32,515 nucleotides of DNA, from contig CADCGD010000039.1 in NCBI GenBank assembly GCA_902800925.1, positions 1 to 32,515 of the forward strand, written 5' to 3'. Below are positions 9,220 to 17,960 of the stretch, piece by piece. The stretch is from an uncultured Bacteroidales bacterium (lineage in GTDB: Bacteria; Bacteroidota; Bacteroidia; Bacteroidales; Bacteroidaceae). Position 1 is the stretch's first letter, and every line of letters begins with the position of its first letter. Below the pieces are notes generated by a model that was not told where the DNA came from, searched no databases, and worked only from the letters and a program-made list of their open reading frames with translations. The position numbers and the translations under genes were made by a program.

Positions 9220-10560
9220 ATGGCAAAGTTAAGAGAAAAGATTGGCTATGCGGTAGGCGACGCTGCTGCTGGTGGCATTACCTGGAAGGTGATGTCCATA
9301 GCCTTCCCCTTGTTCTTCACCAATGTCTTCGGATTGACCGTGGCCGACACGGCAACCCTGATGTTGATAGCCCGCATGTTCGACGTGGTCACCGACCCGA
9401 TGATGGGTATGCTGGCCGACCGCACACAGAGCCGTTGGGGAACCTATCGTCCTTGGCTCATCTATGGTGCCATTCCGTTTGGCCTCATCTTTGCGCTCCT
9501 GCTCTACACACCAGAGTTCGGACCTATGGGCAAACGCATCTGGGCTTACACACTCTACCTGATGATGATGGTGGTCTATACGGCTGTCAACGTGCCCTAC
9601 GGCTCACTGCTTGGCGTGATGACCGATGACGACAACGAGAAGAACCAGTTCTCCTCGTTCCGCATGGTGGGTGCCTATGCCATGGGCTTCGTCACCCTGC
9701 TCAGCTTTCCTTATTTGCAGAAGCTGGTCGGAGGAACTGATCAGCATCAGTACGCCGTACTTGGTGCCTTCTTCGGAGTCCTCGCTGCCGCAGGCACGCT
9801 GGCCTGTGGCTTGCTGACAAAAGAACGCCTGAAGCCCATCCGCGCTGAGAAGTTCTCGTTCAAGCCCTTTGCCGATCTCTTCAAGAACCGTCCGTGGGTT
9901 ATCCTCACCCTCATCGGCGTCTGCATGAACTTCTTCAATGGTTTCCGCTATGCGGTGGCAGGCTACCTCTTTGAATACTGCATGCATGGAGACGTCACTG
10001 TGAGCGGTTTGATTATCAACTACACGGTATTCATGACCTTCGGTGAACTGACATGCATGATTTTCGGTGGTGTATCACCCGTCTTCACCAAGTGGGTAGG
10101 TTCAAAGCGCAAGGCCTTCATGTGGGCAGCAGTTATCTGTATTGTTACCAGTGTGGCATTCTTCTTTGTCCCCATGGATCCCGCCTATATCTGGGTACTT
10201 GTGGCTGTTGTCATCCTCACCTCCACCGGTATCGGCATCTATTCGCCACTGCTTTGGTCTATGTATGCCGATGTGGCTGACTATGCCACTGAGAAGAACG
10301 GCACGTCTTCCACAGGCGTCATCTTCTCTTCCGGTACCATGGCCATGAAGTTCGGCACAGCCATTAGTGGTTCGTTGGTAGCTCTGTTCCTAGGCTTCTC
10401 AGGATTCATCTCTGGTACCGATGCTGCTGGACAAACAGTTATTACCATCACCGATGCCGAAGCAGTCAACAAGATGATATGGTTGCTCTTCTCCATCTTC
10501 CCGGCAATCATTGCAGCCCTCATGCTAGGTCTGTTATACATTTATCCACTTAAGAAATAA
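9220..10560 (+). CDS. GPH-family (MelB-like) sugar:cation symporter
   Basis: A 446-residue inner membrane protein with about 12 hydrophobic helices. It has the GPH/MFS signature: KIGYAVGDAAAGGITW at the start, then FDVVTDPMMGMLADRTQSRWG between helices 2 and 4, where the conserved aspartates bind the coupling cation in MelB. ATG 9220 was chosen over an upstream TTG (9205) because the extra residues fall in the tandem-repeat tract. Its place after cellobiose phosphorylase suggests uptake of cellobiose or short beta-glucans from the periplasm (inference from context). It is 44 bp from susC with no promoter between. Confidence 0.9.
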   Translation: MAKLREKIGYAVGDAAAGGITWKVMSIAFPLFFTNVFGLTVADTATLMLIARMFDVVTDPMMGMLADRTQSRWGTYRPWLIYGAIPFGLIFALLLYTPEFGPMGKRIWAYTLYLMMMVVYTAVNVPYGSLLGVMTDDDNEKNQFSSFRMVGAYAMGFVTLLSFPYLQKLVGGTDQHQYAVLGAFFGVLAAAGTLACGLLTKERLKPIRAEKFSFKPFADLFKNRPWVILTLIGVCMNFFNGFRYAVAGYLFEYCMHGDVTVSGLIINYTVFMTFGELTCMIFGGVSPVFTKWVGSKRKAFMWAAVICIVTSVAFFFVPMDPAYIWVLVAVVILTSTGIGIYSPLLWSMYADVADYATEKNGTSSTGVIFSSGTMAMKFGTAISGSLVALFLGFSGFISGTDAAGQTVITITDAEAVNKMIWLLFSIFPAIIAALMLGLLYIYPLKK

Positions 10561-10604
10561 TAGTATACTAATTATTATCTAACATAACTCAAATTAATAA
10601 CAAA

Positions 10605-13600
10605 ATGAAGAAAACAAAAATGCTTCTCTGTCTGCTAAGTGCAGGCATGCTGTGCTTCCCGCTTTCGGCATCTGCTGAAAAGAGCACACGTGCAGAACTG
10701 GCAGAAACTCCAGTCGACCAGATTATCTCTGGTACGGTTGAAGATGCCAATGGTCCATTGATTGGAGCTACCGTCAAGGTTGCAGGTACCAACAGTGGAA
10801 CAGTGACCGACTTTGAAGGTCATTTCAAATTGAAGTGTAAGGTTGGCGACATCCTTGAGATTAGTTACGTCGGCTATGCCACCAAGAGCGTAAAGGCTCA
10901 GAAGGACATGAAAGTTGTACTGGACGAAGACAAGACCCAACTGAGCGAGGTAGTAGTTACTGCCCTAGGTATTAAGCGTGACCGCAAAGCCTTGGGTTAT
11001 GGCGTTTCTGAGGTGAAGGGTGAAGAGCTCACCAAGGCCAAGGAAACCAACGTAATCAACTCATTGTCTGGTAAAGTGGCCGGTCTCGTGGTCCAGAATA
11101 CTGCTGGTGGTGCTGCCGGTTCTACCCGCGTATTGCTTCGTGGTAACACTGAGATGACAGGTAACAACCAGCCCCTCTATGTAATTGATGGTGTACCCTT
11201 GGACAATACCAACTTTGGTAGTGCAGGTGAAGCAGGTGGTTATGACCTCGGTGACGGTATCTCTGCCATCAACCCTGATGATATCGAGAACATGACTGTG
11301 CTGAAGGGTCCTGCTGCTTCTGCCCTGTATGGTAGCCGTGCCTCTCACGGTGTGATTCTGATTACCACCAAGAAGGCTGAGAAGGATCGTATCGGTGTTG
11401 AGTATAATGGTTCGTTCACTATCGATACTCAGCTGGCTAAGTGGGATGACATCCAAGAGGTATATGGTATGGGTTATGGTGGCAAGCTGCCCACATCGAG
11501 CACCTCGGGTACAAATTCTAGCTGGGGTCCCAAGGCAGATAGCTTTATCTATAAGTATTTCGATGGTGTTGAGCGCGAGTTCAAGATGTATCCCAACAAT
11601 GCCGACGGATTCTTCCGTACGGGTTTCACTACACAGAATACTGCTATTTTGAGTGTGAACAGTGGTAAGACGGGTATCCGCTTCTCCATGACCGATATGC
11701 GCAATAAAGACATCCTCCCCAACACGAATATGAGTCGTGACAACTTCAACCTACGTGTCACAACGGCTGCCGGTCCTGTCGACCTGGACTTCACAGCTAA
11801 CTATACTCGTGAGGATGTAAAGAACCGTCCTGCCCTGGGTGACTCTCAGAGTAACGTCGGTAAAAACCTCATGACGCTGGCCGGTACCTATAATCAGGCG
11901 TGGCTGCAAACCTATCAGGATGCAGAAGGCAACTACTCAAACTGGAATGGTAATGACCAGTATAATAAGAATCCTTATTGGGACCTCTACAAGAACGATA
12001 ACACCACGAAAAAAGATGTGTTCCGTTTTACTGTTAAGGCTATCTGGAATATCACTGACCACCTGAAGCTGCAGGGAACTGTTGGTACAGATATTAACAA
12101 TATGACCTTTGAGGATTATATTGCCAAGACAACGCCTGGCACACCTGCCGGACAGTTGACAAACAAGATATTCAACAACCGTACCCTCAACGCAGAGTTG
12201 CTGGCTCTCTATAATAATTCGTTCGGTGACTTCGACATTAACGCTACTCTGGGTGGTAATATCTTTAAAGTTAATAACAAAACAACGACCGCTACTGGTA
12301 TGGACCAGCAGATGAACGATGTTGTCAACATTATGAACTATCAGGAGCAGAACGTACGCGAGGATATGTATCAGAAACAGATCAACTCTATCTTCGGATC
12401 GGCCAGTGTCGGTTATAAACACACCTACTATTTAGAGGCTACCTTACGTGGTGATAAGTCTTCTACGCTACCTATTAATAATAATGTATATGTGTATCCT
12501 TCATTCTCGGGTAGCGTGGTGTTCTCAGAGTTTATTCAGAACAAGAATCTCATCAACTATGGTAAGTTCCGCGCCTCTTGGGCTCAGGTAGGTAGCGATA
12601 CCGATCCTTATCAGCTGGCACTGAATTATACTACAGGAAAGTACACCTATTCTGGATATACTATTGGTATGATTAACAATAGTACCCAGCCGAACAAGGA
12701 TCTGAAGCCTACTCGCACCAACTCATTCGAACTTGGTGTGGAGATGAAGTTCTTTAACAATCGCTTGAGTTTAGATATGACTTACTATAACCAGTTGTCT
12801 AAAGACCAGATTATAGGTCTCGCTTCGACAACAACCTCTGGTTACTCATATCGTTTGATCAATGCTGGTGAGATTGAGAATAAGGGTATCGAGATTGCTC
12901 TTAACGGTCGTGTATTCCAGTACAAGGACTTTGCATGGGATGCAGGTATTAACTATTCGAAGAATATTAATAAGGTGAAGTCACTCGTTGAAGGTATGGA
13001 CTATTTCGAATTGGCCAACGCTTCATGGTGTGGCGTCAGTGTAGGAGCTAAAGTTGGCGAGGACTATGGTGCCATCCGTGGTAAAGACTTCAAGCGTGCT
13101 CCTGACGGACAGGTGATCATCAATGCCCAGACAGGTTTGCCAGAGGTTGATGAAGAGATTAAGACGATTGGTAACTCATCGTGGGACTGGACAGGTGGTT
13201 TCTATTCTACCTTTACCTATAAGAACTTCCGCCTCTCTGCAGGCTTCGACGTAAAGATTGGTGCCGACCTCTATTCAATGTCTATGAACTCAGCATATAA
13301 GACAGGTAAAGCCATCCAGACACTGGCTGGTCGTGATGAATGGTATGCTTCCGAAGAAGCTCGTCAGGCTGCTGGAATGTCGGATGCCGAATGGCGTGCT
13401 GCAGGCTTATGCAAAGGATTTATTGCTCCTGGTGTCATCGATAATGGTGATGGTACCTATAAGCAGAACGATATCCCTGTCAATCCTGAAACCTATTGGA
13501 AAGCTATTGCCAATGACGTGCAGAGCGCTTTCGTATATGACAACTCTTATATCAAATGTCGTGAGATTACCTTTGGCTATACCTTCCCTGAGAAGATGCT

Positions 13601-13784
13601 TAGCAAGCTGAAGATTGTGAAGAGCCTGAGCCTGAGCTTCGTGGCCCGCAACCCGTTCATCATCTGGAAGCGCATTCCTAATATCGATCCTGACTCTGGT
13701 TACAACACCTCCGGTCTCGGTCTTGAGTATGGTTCACTGCCCTCACGCCGCAGCTATGGTTTCAATGTTAACGTCAAATTCTAA
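10605..13784 (+). CDS. SusC/RagA-family TonB-dependent outer membrane receptor
   Basis: A 1059-residue outer membrane transporter. A signal peptide (cut near SASA, residue about 24) is followed by a CarboxypepD_reg-like beta-sandwich (about 40-115, ISGTVEDANGPLIGATV) and then the SusC signature VVVTALGIKRDRKALGYGVS. The plug follows, with NPDDIENMTVLKGPAASALYG split around residue 225, and the rest is a 22-strand barrel ending in an aromatic-rich strand (FNVNVKF). It partners the SusD protein encoded 15 bp downstream to take up oligosaccharides using TonB energy. There is no STN domain, so no anti-sigma signalling is expected. It probably reads through from the upstream enzyme genes. Confidence 0.95.
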   Translation: MKKTKMLLCLLSAGMLCFPLSASAEKSTRAELAETPVDQIISGTVEDANGPLIGATVKVAGTNSGTVTDFEGHFKLKCKVGDILEISYVGYATKSVKAQKDMKVVLDEDKTQLSEVVVTALGIKRDRKALGYGVSEVKGEELTKAKETNVINSLSGKVAGLVVQNTAGGAAGSTRVLLRGNTEMTGNNQPLYVIDGVPLDNTNFGSAGEAGGYDLGDGISAINPDDIENMTVLKGPAASALYGSRASHGVILITTKKAEKDRIGVEYNGSFTIDTQLAKWDDIQEVYGMGYGGKLPTSSTSGTNSSWGPKADSFIYKYFDGVEREFKMYPNNADGFFRTGFTTQNTAILSVNSGKTGIRFSMTDMRNKDILPNTNMSRDNFNLRVTTAAGPVDLDFTANYTREDVKNRPALGDSQSNVGKNLMTLAGTYNQAWLQTYQDAEGNYSNWNGNDQYNKNPYWDLYKNDNTTKKDVFRFTVKAIWNITDHLKLQGTVGTDINNMTFEDYIAKTTPGTPAGQLTNKIFNNRTLNAELLALYNNSFGDFDINATLGGNIFKVNNKTTTATGMDQQMNDVVNIMNYQEQNVREDMYQKQINSIFGSASVGYKHTYYLEATLRGDKSSTLPINNNVYVYPSFSGSVVFSEFIQNKNLINYGKFRASWAQVGSDTDPYQLALNYTTGKYTYSGYTIGMINNSTQPNKDLKPTRTNSFELGVEMKFFNNRLSLDMTYYNQLSKDQIIGLASTTTSGYSYRLINAGEIENKGIEIALNGRVFQYKDFAWDAGINYSKNINKVKSLVEGMDYFELANASWCGVSVGAKVGEDYGAIRGKDFKRAPDGQVIINAQTGLPEVDEEIKTIGNSSWDWTGGFYSTFTYKNFRLSAGFDVKIGADLYSMSMNSAYKTGKAIQTLAGRDEWYASEEARQAAGMSDAEWRAAGLCKGFIAPGVIDNGDGTYKQNDIPVNPETYWKAIANDVQSAFVYDNSYIKCREITFGYTFPEKMLSKLKIVKSLSLSFVARNPFIIWKRIPNIDPDSGYNTSGLGLEYGSLPSRRSYGFNVNVKF

Positions 13785-13799
13785 TCGCACATACGTATT

Positions 13800-15539
13800 A
13801 TGAAAAAGATATATTTATTTCTGACCGTCGTAGCATTGAGCTTTACTGCCTGCAGCGACAGCTATATGGAAGACTTGAACACCGATGAGTCGAAAGTTTC
13901 ACAACTCGACCCCAATGCACAATTGACCACATGTCTACTGCAGACGTATGGTGACATCAGTCTGATGGATACTTATCGTAACTATATCACTGGTTTCACT
14001 CAGCACTTGGCTGGTGGTTGGAATGTAACTTACTATGCAGGTTCTGTTCATTTCGAGAACGACATCACCCGTCGTATTTGGGACCGATACTATGTACTGG
14101 CTATTAAGAACCTCGTCGATGCCATCCACAATTCCGAAGACAAGCCCAATCTGAATGCGGCTTTACGTATTCACCGTGTATTCTTGACAGGAGTGTTGGC
14201 CGATATTTATGGTGATGTACCTTGCTTTGATGCCGGTCTAGGCTTTATCGAAGGTAAATCGACACCGAAGTATGACACCGTAAAGGAACTCTACTACTGG
14301 TTCTTCGAAGAATTGGAGGCTTGCGAAAAGCAACTTGGTACTGGCACTGACCGCATCACTGGTGATGTGACCAGCATGGGTGGTGACATCAATAAGTGGA
14401 AAAAATATGCCAACTCTCTCCGTATGCGTTATGCCATGCGCATCTCAGACATTGAGTCTGAAAAAGCCAGGGCTGAATTTGAGAAAGCAATGAACAATGG
14501 TTATATTGCTTCTGCCGCAGATGATGCATATGTTGTATATAGTGATTCACCTTATACTTTCTATAAAGGTGCAGATGACTATGATTTCCGTACCAATGCA
14601 CTGAGTGAGATTCTTTACGGACAAGATCCCAGCTCGCCTACTTTAGTATGCTCTACGCTGTTCTATCAGTTGAAAAATACGACTGACCCCCGTCTCTATC
14701 GCATCTGCCGTCACTATTATAACATCAAGCGTAACCAAACGAAACCTGACAAAGAGCAGAATATCGATTTGACGGATGAATTGCTGGCTAATTTTAGCGC
14801 AACTGTCGGTGAAGAACCTTGCAATCCTGGTGCTGCATGGTGGCACAACTGGATGAATGTTCTCTCTACAGACAAACTCCCAACACTGCAGAAGTGGGCT
14901 GAGCAGGATCCTAACAACTACGACAACAGTGACTACCGTGCTCGTGCCATGCGTCCGATGTTGAATATCGACTTTGAGATGCCGACAAATCCTGGTATAC
15001 TTATTACATATGCTGAAGTGGAATTCCTTTTGGCCGAGGCTTCTTCTAAGGGATGGACAGTCACAAGTGGTGATGCCAAGAGTCACTATGAGGCTGGCGT
15101 GCGCGCTTCGATGGAGATGCTGAACAACTATTATCTCACTTCCAATAAGATCACTTCGGACGAGATTGATACTTTCCTGCAGAACAATCCATTGGGTGCT
15201 AACCCGAGAGAGACGATTAATACACAGGCTTGGATTCTCCACCTGACGAATCCTTCAGAGGCTTGGGCCAACATGCGTCGCTCTGACTATCCTGCCGTAC
15301 TTGACAGAACACGTCTTGAAATATTCACTGACGGCTTTGTCCCAAGCTCGGATATGACGATGCCAACCCGCCTGAACTATCCGGAATTGGAACAACAGTA
15401 TAACAGCGCCAATTACCAAGAAGCTCTTGACCGTATGGGCGGTAAGGACGACTGGCATAAGCAACTATGGTGGGATAAATACGACCTTAATGTACAGGAG
15501 ACCTTTACTCCCCCGTTCGGAAAGGGATACATTAAGTAA
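13800..15539 (+). CDS. SusD/RagB-family surface glycan-binding lipoprotein
   Basis: A 579-residue lipoprotein with lipobox FTAC (Cys18). Acidic residues just after the Cys suit the Bacteroidetes surface-export signal. The opening (YMEDLNTDESKVS, then LLQTYGD) and later IWDRYYVLAIKNL and LNAALRIHRVFLTGVLADIYGDVP belong to the SusD-like family with tetratricopeptide-type helices, probably the SusD-like_2 branch. FLLAEAS near residue 400 and the C-terminal NYPELEQQYN are typical. It acts as the lid of the SusC barrel and captures oligosaccharides. Start and spacing (15 bp after susC) show translational coupling with susC in one operon. Confidence 0.93.
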   Translation: MKKIYLFLTVVALSFTACSDSYMEDLNTDESKVSQLDPNAQLTTCLLQTYGDISLMDTYRNYITGFTQHLAGGWNVTYYAGSVHFENDITRRIWDRYYVLAIKNLVDAIHNSEDKPNLNAALRIHRVFLTGVLADIYGDVPCFDAGLGFIEGKSTPKYDTVKELYYWFFEELEACEKQLGTGTDRITGDVTSMGGDINKWKKYANSLRMRYAMRISDIESEKARAEFEKAMNNGYIASAADDAYVVYSDSPYTFYKGADDYDFRTNALSEILYGQDPSSPTLVCSTLFYQLKNTTDPRLYRICRHYYNIKRNQTKPDKEQNIDLTDELLANFSATVGEEPCNPGAAWWHNWMNVLSTDKLPTLQKWAEQDPNNYDNSDYRARAMRPMLNIDFEMPTNPGILITYAEVEFLLAEASSKGWTVTSGDAKSHYEAGVRASMEMLNNYYLTSNKITSDEIDTFLQNNPLGANPRETINTQAWILHLTNPSEAWANMRRSDYPAVLDRTRLEIFTDGFVPSSDMTMPTRLNYPELEQQYNSANYQEALDRMGGKDDWHKQLWWDKYDLNVQETFTPPFGKGYIK

Positions 15540-15571
15540 TAATTATGTATTAATCATTTAGTGTTAAGATT

Positions 15572-16915
15572 ATGACTTACAATATGAACAAATATCAACA
15601 TATGGGCTGGAAAGCACTGACCATGTTATTCATGATGTGCCTTACCTTCACAGGAACCACAGCTCTCACGTCATGTTCTTCTGATGAAGACCCCTTCTTC
15701 ACGGTATCGGAGAACGATGATCCCCGCATTCTGAATACCGATTTGGCAGACCAGACATTGGATCGCTTGACCAAATTGAATATCGAGATTAAGGTGACTC
15801 CCATCAAGTATACAACAGTGACATGGTTGCTGGATGGTGTACAGATAGCTGAGGGTACCATTATTGACCAGACTCTTCCTATGGGCGTCCACGTACTGAA
15901 GATCGTTGCTACCACCACTGTAGGTAAGACTACCTCGCGTACCCTCAATATTACTGTAACGGCTGCTGCTACCGATCCTGCTCCTGCAGGCAGCGATATC
16001 CACGAGACTCTGGTGAAGCAGGGTACCAAGGCAACGATGCATGGCTCTAACATATCGAAAGTAGCCAAGGTGATTATCGGTGGTACAGCAGTTGATGCTA
16101 CCTATAACGAGGAAGGCGACTATATTGAATATACTGTTCCCGAACTGGCTGACGGCGTCTACAAACTGCAGTTGCAGGATCAGGAAGGCAACATCTTCGA
16201 TGCTGGCGAGATTGAGCTGAACACCAATCCTCAGTATTCTGGTGAAAAGGTCATCTATACAGGTCCTTCTGAGAAACTTGCATGGGGTGCCATTAAATGG
16301 GAGAATGAGGAGTATACGAATCTGGGCATCAAGCCTGGTATGATAATTACCGTATATGTGATTGCAGACGCAGGTGCTGAAGGTGCTATTGCCACATCAT
16401 GGTGGAATGACATCAATTCCGGTGTTAAATGGGATGCAGAAGGCGGCTGTAAGCAGAGCCTGCCCCAGGGACAGAGTGTCATGACCTATACTGTCACTAC
16501 TACTCAGTATCTGGAAGAGCAAGGATTTGCTGTCGTTGGTAACGGCTTCGTGGTTGAGAAGATTACCATAGAAGAGCCTGCCGAGACTGTTATCTATGAG
16601 GGACCGTCGGACAAGCTCGCATGGGGTGCCATTAAATGGGAGAATGAGGAGTATACGAATCTGGGCATCAAGGTTGGCACGGTTATCACCGTGTATTACG
16701 TAGCTGATGGCGGCGCTGAAGGTGCTATTGCCACATCATGGTGGAATGACATCAATTCCGGTGTTAAATGGGATGCAGAAGGCGGCTGTAAGCAGAGTCT
16801 GTCAGAAGGCGAGGGCACGATGGAGTACGAAGTTACCACCCTCGACTATCTCAACGAACAAGGACTTGGAGTCGTTGGTAACGGCTATGTCATTCAGAAA
16901 GTCACCATCAAGTAA
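15572..16915 (+). CDS. Surface glycan-binding lipoprotein (SusE/F position) with duplicated C-terminal module
   Basis: A 447-residue lipoprotein with lipobox LTSC (Cys35 from ATG 15572; ATG 15584 is an alternative start) followed by SSDEDP, a good surface-export signal. A PKD-like domain covers about 55-132 and an IPT/TIG-like domain about 148-222. Two copies of a 108-113-residue module follow (227-339 and 340-447). Each is rich in exposed-type aromatics (LAWGAIKWENEEY, ATSWWNDINSG, VKWDAEGG) that could form a carbohydrate platform. I do not recognise the module as a named CBM family. Its position directly after susD indicates a surface binding protein for the same beta-glucan. The two modules are identical over long DNA stretches, a sign of recent duplication or gene conversion. 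Confidence 0.85.
   Translation: MTYNMNKYQHMGWKALTMLFMMCLTFTGTTALTSCSSDEDPFFTVSENDDPRILNTDLADQTLDRLTKLNIEIKVTPIKYTTVTWLLDGVQIAEGTIIDQTLPMGVHVLKIVATTTVGKTTSRTLNITVTAAATDPAPAGSDIHETLVKQGTKATMHGSNISKVAKVIIGGTAVDATYNEEGDYIEYTVPELADGVYKLQLQDQEGNIFDAGEIELNTNPQYSGEKVIYTGPSEKLAWGAIKWENEEYTNLGIKPGMIITVYVIADAGAEGAIATSWWNDINSGVKWDAEGGCKQSLPQGQSVMTYTVTTTQYLEEQGFAVVGNGFVVEKITIEEPAETVIYEGPSDKLAWGAIKWENEEYTNLGIKVGTVITVYYVADGGAEGAIATSWWNDINSGVKWDAEGGCKQSLSEGEGTMEYEVTTLDYLNEQGLGVVGNGYVIQKVTIK
16250..16915 (+). repeat. 339-bp in-frame tandem duplication within the glycan-binding protein gene
   Basis: The module starting at 16250 recurs from 16589 with a period of 339 bp (113 codons). Blocks of 54 bp (16280-16333 and 16619-16672) and 83 bp (16376-16458 and 16715-16797) are identical base for base, including silent positions. 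The flanking parts of the two copies have diverged clearly. Confidence 0.92.
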
Positions 16916-16940
16916 ATTGGAGTGTTTGACGCTATAAAGT

Positions 16941-16978
16941 GGGGGATGCATCTTCTTGGTGCATCCCCTACTTCTTTT
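16941..16978. terminator. Bidirectional terminator between the glucan operon and ribD
   Basis: GGGGATGCA (16942-16950) pairs with TGCATCCCC (16960-16968) around a 9-nt loop; a T-rich tail follows on the plus strand. It lies between two converging genes and probably serves both. Confidence 0.8.
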
Positions 16979-16979
16979 A

Positions 16980-17906
16980 TCATGATGTCACTGATGTATA
17001 GCGGCACAGGGTGTTGCTGCCATACATCTCTTGGCTAAGCAACAAGACGTTGGCAGGCAGCTGGGGAGCACGGGTGCCGTCACTGACGGTAACGGAACCT
17101 GTCTCGACACGTATCTCATCCCACAGACCTGCTTGAATGAACAATTCATGGGTCTGGCGTCCACCCTCGACGATGAGTGACTGAATGCCCTGCTGATAGA
17201 GGTCATCGATGAGCTGAGGCAATGGGCGCTGATGGGTCAGCACCACACGTTTGGGATTGGGGCCGTGCCAATGACGGACGGTCAATTGCGGATGTTCTCT
17301 TGCATCGGTGGTATGACCCACCAGAATGGCGTCCTCCTCAGCACGTAGCTGGTGCGAGAGCATCTGTGTCTGTTCATTGCTGATCTGCAGGGCTTTTCCG
17401 TGGTCGTCGATAAAGCCATTAGCCGTCTGTGCCCACTTCAGGATGATATAGGGACGATGCTTGGAATGGTAGGTGAAGAAGCGACGGTTCAGCCACTGGC
17501 ACTCCTTCTCCAGCACACCTACTGTCACCTCAATGCCTGCATCCTGCAACTTCTTGATGCCCCTACCCTGCACCTCGGCAAACGGGTCTATGGTACCCAC
17601 CACCACACGACGTACACCTTTCTTGATGATAAGATCAGCACAGGGTGGCGTCTTGCCATAATGCGAACAAGGCTCCAAAGACACGTAGATGGTGGCATCC
17701 TTCAGCAGTGGTTCGTCCTCAGGTCGTACACTTGCAAAGGCATTCACCTCGGCATGGCCCTGGCCACACCGCACGTGGTAGCCCTCGCCAATGATGCGCC
17801 CATTGGCAACAATCACTGCCCCCACCATCGGGTTAGGTCGTGCACCTTGAATACCGTTGGCTGCCAGTTGCAGACAGCGCTGCATATATTTTTCGTCTTC
17901 ACTCAT
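16980..17906 (-). CDS. ribD: Bifunctional riboflavin biosynthesis deaminase/reductase
   Basis: A 308-residue cytoplasmic enzyme of the riboflavin pathway. The N-terminal domain is a cytidine-deaminase-fold zinc domain with CGQGHAEVNAF and PCSHYGKTPPCADLI, giving the His, catalytic Glu and two Cys ligands. The C-terminal domain (about 150-308) is the NADPH-dependent reductase (YIILKWAQTANGFI, then ILVGHTTDAREHPQLTVR). Together they convert the 2,5-diaminopyrimidinone phosphate to the ribitylaminouracil phosphate. ATG 17906 is preferred to a GTG four codons upstream because it begins MSEDEKYMQRCLQLA, the normal family N-terminus. It is transcribed away from prmC with 54 bp between; no FMN riboswitch fits in that gap. 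Confidence 0.95.
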   Translation of the reverse strand: MSEDEKYMQRCLQLAANGIQGARPNPMVGAVIVANGRIIGEGYHVRCGQGHAEVNAFASVRPEDEPLLKDATIYVSLEPCSHYGKTPPCADLIIKKGVRRVVVGTIDPFAEVQGRGIKKLQDAGIEVTVGVLEKECQWLNRRFFTYHSKHRPYIILKWAQTANGFIDDHGKALQISNEQTQMLSHQLRAEEDAILVGHTTDAREHPQLTVRHWHGPNPKRVVLTHQRPLPQLIDDLYQQGIQSLIVEGGRQTHELFIQAGLWDEIRVETGSVTVSDGTRAPQLPANVLLLSQEMYGSNTLCRYTSVTS

Positions 17907-17915
17907 ATAATTTTT

Positions 17916-17944
17916 CACTTTTCACTTTTCACTTTTCACTTTTC
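17916..17944. repeat. 7-bp tandem array (CACTTTT, four units)
   Basis: CACTTTT is repeated four times in the short divergent gap between ribD and prmC, directly upstream of the prmC -7 element. Copy-number change here would alter the spacing of both promoters. Confidence 0.8.
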
Positions 17945-17948
17945 TTCG

Positions 17949-17956
17949 TACCTTTG
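17949..17956 (+). promoter_or_regulatory. -7 element of the prmC-recX promoter
   Basis: TACCTTTG matches TAnnTTTG and ends only 4 nt before ATG 17961, so the message would have almost no leader. No TTTG lies at the expected -33 position; the repeat tract is there instead. Confidence 0.55.
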
Positions 17957-17960
17957 CACT

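Noticed and set aside
17352-17960. Upstream extension of the prmC reading frame
   Set aside because: The extension overlaps ribD antisense. The PrmC family N-terminus begins at 17961 and a -7 element lies just before it.
17907-17960. FMN riboswitch upstream of ribD
   Set aside because: The gap to prmC is 54 bp and filled by a CACTTTT array; no riboswitch core could fit.
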